From assembly GCA_947253655.1 (NCBI GenBank), contig CAMYAE010000010.1, positions 1 through 64,000 of the forward strand: a stretch of 64,000 nt of DNA, given 5' to 3'. Position 1 is the stretch's first letter. Every line of letters begins with the position of its first letter. Below the pieces are notes generated by a model. The model ran no database searches. It was given only the letters and a program-made list of their open reading frames with translations, and had not been told where the DNA came from. Of this stretch, positions 58,468 through 64,000 are shown piece after piece. The DNA comes from an uncultured Bacteroidales bacterium (GTDB lineage Bacteria > Bacteroidota > Bacteroidia > Bacteroidales > UBA932). Position numbers and translations under genes: made by a program.

Positions 58468-59451
58468 ATGAAAAGAAAAATAATAGATAACACTCTTTCG
58501 CGTTCAGCTTCACCTGATGAGGCAAGAGATGTGGCTGCGTGGTTTGCAACAGAAGAAGGTCAGGAATATCTTTCTCTGCGTTATGACCGGGAAGCCTATA
58601 TGCTCAATGATGAAACCATTGAAGAGTGGGAGGCCCAGAATGTGCCAAGCGATAGGATGCGAATGCATTTTACCTCATGGTTGCACAGCAGAGTCCGCAG
58701 TTTCCGTTTCAAGTTCGTCGCCGCCGCCCTCGTTCCATTCCTGCTGTTGGCCGGGACTTTGACATTTGTAGTAACTCGTTCAGGAATAATGGAATCTGCA
58801 CTTTACGCAAGTGTTCAGGTTCCATACGGAGAACAGGTACATCTCGTGCTTCAGGACGGCACTCACGTGCAGCTTAATTCCGGTTCCAAACTCGAATACC
58901 CAAAGAATTTCGGACTTTTTCAACGCAACGTCTCATTGGCAGGAGAAGGCTATTTTTCAGTCGCCAAAGACCGTTCGCGTCCATTCTATGTTCATGCGGG
59001 TGATATTGATGTCAAGGTAACCGGCACGAAGTTCAATGTCAAGGCATACGAAGAAGATAATAGCATCAATGTGACACTTGAAGAAGGAAGTGTTACATTG
59101 ATGAACGGAAAAACTGACCTCTATGCTATGAATGTCTATGAAAATGCAGTATATGACAAGTTAAGCGGGACTTGCAAAGTGGAGAATGTGGAAAGTCTCA
59201 GCCCATACACTGCTTGGCGTTCAAGGGCACTGAATTTCTACTGTACGCCTCTGTCGGAAATTCTCAAAGTACTTGAAAGACAGTATGATGTAAGATTTAT
59301 ATATTCGGATTCTTCATTGCTCAAGTACAAATTCAGTATATCTACGAGCAAGACCAACGTATCAATGATACTTCAGGACTTGGAAAAGGTTTCTGATATC
59401 AGGTTCACTGATGATGGAAATCAAGGCTATATCGTGTCCATGAAAAGATAG
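58468..59451 (+). CDS. FecR-type anti-sigma factor
   Basis: This 327-residue protein has a cytoplasmic N-terminal domain (about 1-75), one transmembrane helix (FKFVAAALVPFLLLAGTLTF) and a periplasmic FecR domain (VPYGEQVHLVLQDGTHVQLN, SLAGEGYFSVAKDRSRPFYV, VKVTGTKFNVKAY). A C-terminal DUF4974-like domain follows (PLSEILKVLERQYDV). It holds the sigma factor inactive until the STN domain of the transporter signals that substrate is bound. The frame is open from an ATG at 58375, but the extra 31 residues do not resemble the family. Confidence 0.92.
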   Translation: MKRKIIDNTLSRSASPDEARDVAAWFATEEGQEYLSLRYDREAYMLNDETIEEWEAQNVPSDRMRMHFTSWLHSRVRSFRFKFVAAALVPFLLLAGTLTFVVTRSGIMESALYASVQVPYGEQVHLVLQDGTHVQLNSGSKLEYPKNFGLFQRNVSLAGEGYFSVAKDRSRPFYVHAGDIDVKVTGTKFNVKAYEEDNSINVTLEEGSVTLMNGKTDLYAMNVYENAVYDKLSGTCKVENVESLSPYTAWRSRALNFYCTPLSEILKVLERQYDVRFIYSDSSLLKYKFSISTSKTNVSMILQDLEKVSDIRFTDDGNQGYIVSMKR

Positions 59452-59579
59452 ATCCGGCTGATATTGTCTTTTCTTTCACTAAATTATTGTCGCAATAACT
59501 GCAATGCATAGTAGTTAGCCGATTCTTCACGGCGGCAATGTCCATTTTTATGAAAAATAATAAGATTTTAACCTTCATG

Positions 59580-59599
59580 AGTCATACTTATCTATGACT
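59580..59599. promoter_or_regulatory. Inverted repeat upstream of the second SusC gene
   Basis: AGTCATA and TATGACT form a perfect 7-bp inverted repeat with a 6-base spacer, 57 bases before the SusC start, in a 204-base gap (59452-59655) that otherwise holds no gene. It could be part of the ECF promoter region, a regulator site or an RNA hairpin. Confidence 0.35.
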
Positions 59600-59655
59600 T
59601 GTGTGTTTACTATTATGTATATAACACCGAAATTGATACTTAAATAAATGTTTAA

Positions 59656-62600
59656 ATGAAAAAAACAGGGTGTACTTCAATCTTTTTGGTACTTTCCGTT
59701 TCGCTTATGTTGCTTACTACCAACATATTCGCTCAGAAAGTTTCCCTATCCTACCAGAATGTACCTTTCGAACAAGTACTGAAAGCAATCAGCAGTCAGA
59801 CTGGGATGTCGCTCATATTCAGCGACCAGCTTGTGGACCTAAGCCGCAAGGTGTCTGTCAATGCTGAGCAGAAAGAGGTTCGCGAGGTCCTGGACGAACT
59901 TCTGTCAGGCACAGATTTAGACTATGAAATTAACAACAACAAGCTCTACCTCGTCAAGAGATCGTCTGCCCGTCCCTCGTCAGACCGGCAGGAGTCAGCG
60001 GAAAGGCGTAAGCAGCAGATCAAAGGAGTAGTGGTCGATAATCAAGGGGTACCGGTAATTGCTGCCAGCGTTGTAGAGAAAGGCGTGCAGGGTAATGGTA
60101 CGATTACTGATATAAACGGTAACTTCACAATTACAGTGAACTCTGGAGCTGTACTCGAATTTTCCAGTTTGGGATATGCTACAGTCGAGGTTGCAAGCAC
60201 ATCAGGGACACCTATGCACGTTATGATGCGAGAGGATAATCAGGTGCTGGATGAGATTGTAGTTACGGCTCTCGGTATCAAGAAAGAGAAGAAAGCCCTC
60301 GGATATTCTGTTCAGGAAGTTAAGGGCGACGCACTCGTGCAGGTCCCTTCTTCAAACCTTATGTCCAATCTTACAGGTAAGGTCGCCGGTCTTACAATTT
60401 TCAATAAGCAGGGAACATTTGACGCACCGGATATTAAAATTAGAGGATCAAAAAACATTCTCATTGTAGTTGATGGAGTCCCAGGGTATGACTCATGGTC
60501 TATTAATCCTGAAAATATTGAGTCTGTGGACGTTATCAAAGGCGCTACCGGTGCGGCTCTTTATGGGGCTCAGGGTTCCGACGGTGTGCTGATGATTACC
60601 ACCAAACGGGGCGGAGACAAAGGTCGTGGAGTAACAATTGACCTGAGCTCAAATACGATGTTCCAGGGGGGCTATCTTGTGATTCCTGAATATCAGACCA
60701 GCTACGGTCAGGGCATGAACGGCAAGTATTCCTACAAGAATGGTCTCGGTGCCGGTATTTTTGACAATGAATTCAAGTCTTGGGGACCGAAACTAAATGT
60801 CAAGGACCCTGAAACTGATAGCGGTTATGTCGAATATCCGCAGTACAACAGCCCTGTTGATCCAAATACCGGTGAACTTGTTCCGCTTCCTTGGGTTACA
60901 CGTTCATGGAATCCAATAAAGGAATTTCTACGACCTTCACTTACAACCAACAACACGGTCTCAGTCGGCGGAAACAATGATTTGGGGCATTTCCGTTTGA
61001 GCTTGAACCAGATTTATAAGAAGGGTCAGGCTCCAAATACTGATCTCATCAACAATAATGTCCAGATTTCCGGGGGATATAAATTCCACGAGAAAATCTC
61101 AGTTGATGCCAGCGTAGGTTTCAACAACTTGAATTCGGACAACTATGAGACTTCTAACTATAACTGGCAGAACTATATGCTTATTATAGGCCACGATTTC
61201 CCGGCAAACGTTTCTATGAATGACCTGAGAAAATATTGGGTTGAGGGCAAGGAGGGATACAAGCAGAGAACCTGGGTCGAAAACAGAAATAATCCTTACT
61301 GGCAGTTGCACGAGAGGACACAGTGGTATGACAGAAATAAAATTGTCGGCTGGGTTAAAGCAACCGTGGATTTCACAGATTATCTTTCCCTTATGTGTAG
61401 AGCGAATCTTGCCTACACCAACACCAATACTGAATATCGCGAGAATATCGGTAACAATATGATTGGCACCGATTCAAACGGAGCTTTCTCAAAGACTGAG
61501 GGCAACAATCTGGATATGAACTATGATTTCCTCCTTAGCTTTGACAAGCGTTTTGCTAATGACAAGTTTGGAGTGGACGCCTCTTGCGGAGGAAGCTCTC
61601 GGAGGCTTACGAACGATAGTCTGGACAGCTCAATTGATGGTCTCATTCTTCCGGGACTATTCAATCTTTCCAATAGGGTTGGCGAAATCAAAGCTTCGAA
61701 CGACAGGACAAAGAAAATTGTGAACAGCTTGTATTTCACCGGTACGATTGATTATGCAAGGGCTGTTTACCTTACTGTAACAGCCAGAAATGACTGGTCG
61801 AGTTCACTCTCGCTCAACCATAACTCCTATTTCTACCCGTCTGTTTCATTCAGTACAATCATCAATGAAATTGTGAAACTGCCTAAGTTCATTACATTTG
61901 CAAAGTTTAGGGCATCTTGGGCAAGAGGCCGTCAGGACACTGATCCTTATTGGAATTCAGCTGTTTATACTATCAACTCATTTACCCCCAACAATACCCC
62001 TATGGCTTCATATCCTTCGACACTCTATGCTGATGACTTGATGGCACAGCGTCAGGACTCTTATGAGATTGGAGCAGATCTACGGTTCTTCAACAACCGA
62101 CTTGGCTTTGACTTTGCATACTTCCGCAAGAGTGTGACCGATATGATTACTACTGTCCCTCTTTCTCTTGCTTCCGGATATTCAAAACGCCAGATTAATG
62201 GTCGTGAGATCGTTACAAAAGGTTATGAGCTTGCAATAAATGGTAAACCGATAGAGACTACAAGCTTCACCTGGTCATCTCAGATAAATCTTGGTCTTTG
62301 GAAAGACTATCTGTGGAAACTTGCACCGGGTGAAACCAAATATCTTGGGTTCTACCGCGAAAAGGAGAGAATCGGGACTTGGCGAGGTCGTGTATTTGAG
62401 CGTTCATCCAACGGAAATATCCTGTATGAAAATGGTCTGCCTGTATGGGCCACAAAGAACCAGCGTGGCGGTTTTCTTGACCCGGACCTGACATTTTCAT
62501 TCATCAACAATTTCAGATACAGGAACTGGCAGGCTTCTGTTCAGATTGACGGTCGTCTCGGTGGGTTCATCTACAACTATCAGCATTCAACAATGATGTT

Positions 62601-63036
62601 ACGTGGCACCGCACTCGAATCGGCAGTTGAGGGACGTCGTGAGAATCCTTGGATTGGAAACGGTGACAAGGTGATTTCAGGGGAGGTGATAAAAGACGCA
62701 TACGGTAATGTAGTATATGATGACAGAAAGTATGTTCCGAATGACGTGCCTGTAAAATATTATGATTGGGTACAGAAGTACTACGGCGGTGTTTTTGAAG
62801 TCAATATGTATGACAACACTTTTGTAAAACTTCGTGAAATCAATATCGGATACAACTTTAAGTTTGACTGGCTACGCAATGTGTTGAAAGTCAATAATCT
62901 GTACGTAGCAATTATCGGTCAGAACCTTTGGCTTTACACCAATGTTCCCTATACAGACCCGGATAAAGGGAGTTCAGACAACGGTCAGGGACCGTCACCG
63001 AGGATGTTCGGATTTAATGTAAAACTCAGCTTCTAA
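59656..63036 (+). CDS. susC-like: SusC/RagA-type TonB-dependent transporter with STN domain
   Basis: This 1126-residue outer-membrane transporter has a signal peptide (1-26, ending IFAQ). An N-terminal STN domain (about 27-100, with YQNVPFEQVLKAISSQTGMS) contacts the FecR protein. The carboxypeptidase-regulatory-like domain (KGVVVDNQGVPVIAASVVEKG), the plug (LTGKVAGLTIFNK, ILIVVDGVPGYDSWSI, ATGAALYGAQGSDGVLMITT) and a barrel ending in FNVKLSF complete it. The STN domain plus the upstream sigma/FecR pair shows it is controlled by trans-envelope signalling, unlike the HTCS-controlled SusC at 12890. The glycan target is not identifiable; such systems often serve host glycans. Confidence 0.95.
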   Translation: MKKTGCTSIFLVLSVSLMLLTTNIFAQKVSLSYQNVPFEQVLKAISSQTGMSLIFSDQLVDLSRKVSVNAEQKEVREVLDELLSGTDLDYEINNNKLYLVKRSSARPSSDRQESAERRKQQIKGVVVDNQGVPVIAASVVEKGVQGNGTITDINGNFTITVNSGAVLEFSSLGYATVEVASTSGTPMHVMMREDNQVLDEIVVTALGIKKEKKALGYSVQEVKGDALVQVPSSNLMSNLTGKVAGLTIFNKQGTFDAPDIKIRGSKNILIVVDGVPGYDSWSINPENIESVDVIKGATGAALYGAQGSDGVLMITTKRGGDKGRGVTIDLSSNTMFQGGYLVIPEYQTSYGQGMNGKYSYKNGLGAGIFDNEFKSWGPKLNVKDPETDSGYVEYPQYNSPVDPNTGELVPLPWVTRSWNPIKEFLRPSLTTNNTVSVGGNNDLGHFRLSLNQIYKKGQAPNTDLINNNVQISGGYKFHEKISVDASVGFNNLNSDNYETSNYNWQNYMLIIGHDFPANVSMNDLRKYWVEGKEGYKQRTWVENRNNPYWQLHERTQWYDRNKIVGWVKATVDFTDYLSLMCRANLAYTNTNTEYRENIGNNMIGTDSNGAFSKTEGNNLDMNYDFLLSFDKRFANDKFGVDASCGGSSRRLTNDSLDSSIDGLILPGLFNLSNRVGEIKASNDRTKKIVNSLYFTGTIDYARAVYLTVTARNDWSSSLSLNHNSYFYPSVSFSTIINEIVKLPKFITFAKFRASWARGRQDTDPYWNSAVYTINSFTPNNTPMASYPSTLYADDLMAQRQDSYEIGADLRFFNNRLGFDFAYFRKSVTDMITTVPLSLASGYSKRQINGREIVTKGYELAINGKPIETTSFTWSSQINLGLWKDYLWKLAPGETKYLGFYREKERIGTWRGRVFERSSNGNILYENGLPVWATKNQRGGFLDPDLTFSFINNFRYRNWQASVQIDGRLGGFIYNYQHSTMMLRGTALESAVEGRRENPWIGNGDKVISGEVIKDAYGNVVYDDRKYVPNDVPVKYYDWVQKYYGGVFEVNMYDNTFVKLREINIGYNFKFDWLRNVLKVNNLYVAIIGQNLWLYTNVPYTDPDKGSSDNGQGPSPRMFGFNVKLSF

Positions 63037-64000
63037 ATGATTACGACTATGTTGAATAGAATTAAATATATTTTATTGTTCCCGATTCTCTTAGCCATGA
63101 TTGGGAATGGATGTACCAAGGATTTTGCGAGTTTGCAGAGAAATCCGAACAAGCCGGGTGAAGTACCGCCTGTATTGCTTTTCACATATCTCCAGAGGTC
63201 AGCCCTACAGGGTGACAATGCAGGGCAGATGTCTGCACAATACTATGTCAGCTATACAATTGGTGGTACTCTCGATGAGGCTACATATTTTTGGCAGAGG
63301 TATTCTTATGGCGGTTATTCCGCAGTTAGAAATGCCTACAAGATGGAGCAGGAGGCTGCACGAGTAAACGCTCCTGCATATTTCAAGGGACTTGCTCATT
63401 TCTTCCGTGCATATTCTTTAATATCTTTAACAGAGAAGTTGGGAGATATTCCTTATTCAGAGGCAATGAAAGGCGATGAGGGGCTATATTATCCGAAGTA
63501 TGACACCCAGAAGCAAGTGTATAAGGGCTGCCTTGACGAGCTTGAGATTGCCAATGAACTTATCCCTGCAACAGGTAGCATTGACGGTGATATTATCTTC
63601 GACGGAAGCCTCCTCAAATGGAAAAAGTTCGTAAATACCTATCGCCTGAAAGTGCTGATGTCATTGTCGCTTAAGACAGGGGATCCGGATATTGACGTTA
63701 TCGGGCAGTTCCGCAAGATAATGGCTGACCCGACGAAATATCCTATTATGACTTCCAATGATGATAATGCGGCTTTCAAATATTATGATATCGAAGGCCA
63801 GAGACATTATTTCTATGGCGGATGGAAAGGCGAGACTCCAATGAGAATGTCAAATACATTCGGTGATGTTCTTGTTGGAACTCACGACCCTCGTCTGTTC
63901 AAGTTTTTCGATGTCCCGGCAGTTCCTAAGGATTTGGATGCTAATGTGTTTGAGAATTATAAGAGCATACCTTTCGGTCTTTTGAGTACAGAAATGGCCT
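63037..64000 (+). CDS. susD-like: SusD-like lipoprotein, N-terminal part (runs off the window)
   Basis: ATG at 63037 directly follows the SusC stop and the frame is open for 321 codons to the window end. A signal peptide ends at a lipobox (IGNGC) before TKDFASLQRNPN. YFKGLAHFFRAYSLISLTEKLGDIPYSEA, LKWKKFVNTYRLKVLMSLS and HDPRLFKFFDVP match the SusD-like_2 branch of glycan-binding outer-membrane lipoproteins. It pairs with the STN-type SusC. The C-terminal part is missing because of the window edge. Confidence 0.88.
   Translation, partial: MITTMLNRIKYILLFPILLAMIGNGCTKDFASLQRNPNKPGEVPPVLLFTYLQRSALQGDNAGQMSAQYYVSYTIGGTLDEATYFWQRYSYGGYSAVRNAYKMEQEAARVNAPAYFKGLAHFFRAYSLISLTEKLGDIPYSEAMKGDEGLYYPKYDTQKQVYKGCLDELEIANELIPATGSIDGDIIFDGSLLKWKKFVNTYRLKVLMSLSLKTGDPDIDVIGQFRKIMADPTKYPIMTSNDDNAAFKYYDIEGQRHYFYGGWKGETPMRMSNTFGDVLVGTHDPRLFKFFDVPAVPKDLDANVFENYKSIPFGLLSTEMA

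Overview
The window is chromosomal DNA of a Bacteroidota member, most likely order Bacteroidales. The evidence is the two SusC/SusD pairs, a hybrid two-component system (HTCS) glycan sensor, an S46 dipeptidyl-peptidase, the lpxD-lpxC-lpxA order, lipoproteins with a short signal peptide ending in Cys, and many -7 boxes of the TAnnTTTG type used by the Bacteroidota primary sigma factor. Genus and species cannot be read from the sequence alone.

Layout. 1-2500: end of an unidentified gene, a HerA/DUF853-type ATPase with an overlapping membrane microprotein, tRNA-Asp, and a small repeat-like palindrome. 2500-28180: a large polysaccharide utilisation locus (PUL). It opens with a fimbrillin-like lipoprotein preceded by an unlisted 57-residue peptide gene, then an HTCS regulator on the minus strand. 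Divergent from it is a nine-gene plus-strand operon: GH88, PL8, SusC, SusD, DUF5017-like lipoprotein, second PL8, serine-type sulfatase, PL29-like lyase and a modular beta-helix lipoprotein. This enzyme set points to chondroitin/dermatan sulfate and/or hyaluronan: lyases cut the chains, SusCD imports the fragments, the sulfatase desulfates them, GH88 splits the unsaturated disaccharides, and the HTCS senses the products.

28200-57500 is mostly housekeeping: RluA-type pseudouridine synthase, DnaK, a copper-type P-ATPase, an S46 peptidase behind rimP-nusA-infB, lipid A genes lpxD, lpxC (apparently without the usual FabZ fusion) and lpxA, a WbqC-like protein, a FadL-like outer-membrane protein next to an extreme Tyr/Trp-rich lipoprotein, proS, a DUF3078 protein, tilS, sppA, hisS, an EamA transporter and a GH20 hexosaminidase. 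57700-64000 starts a second SusCD locus of the ECF-sigma/FecR/STN-SusC type; its SusD-like gene runs off the right edge.

The most interesting points are the modular lipoproteins at the two ends of the chondroitin-type PUL, which share one C-terminal beta-helix module on different N-termini; the short peptide gene in front of one of them; the Tyr/Trp-rich lipoprotein; and the unfused LpxC. I saw no CRISPR array, transposase, integrase or rRNA gene. No intergenic stretch exceeds about 300 bases.
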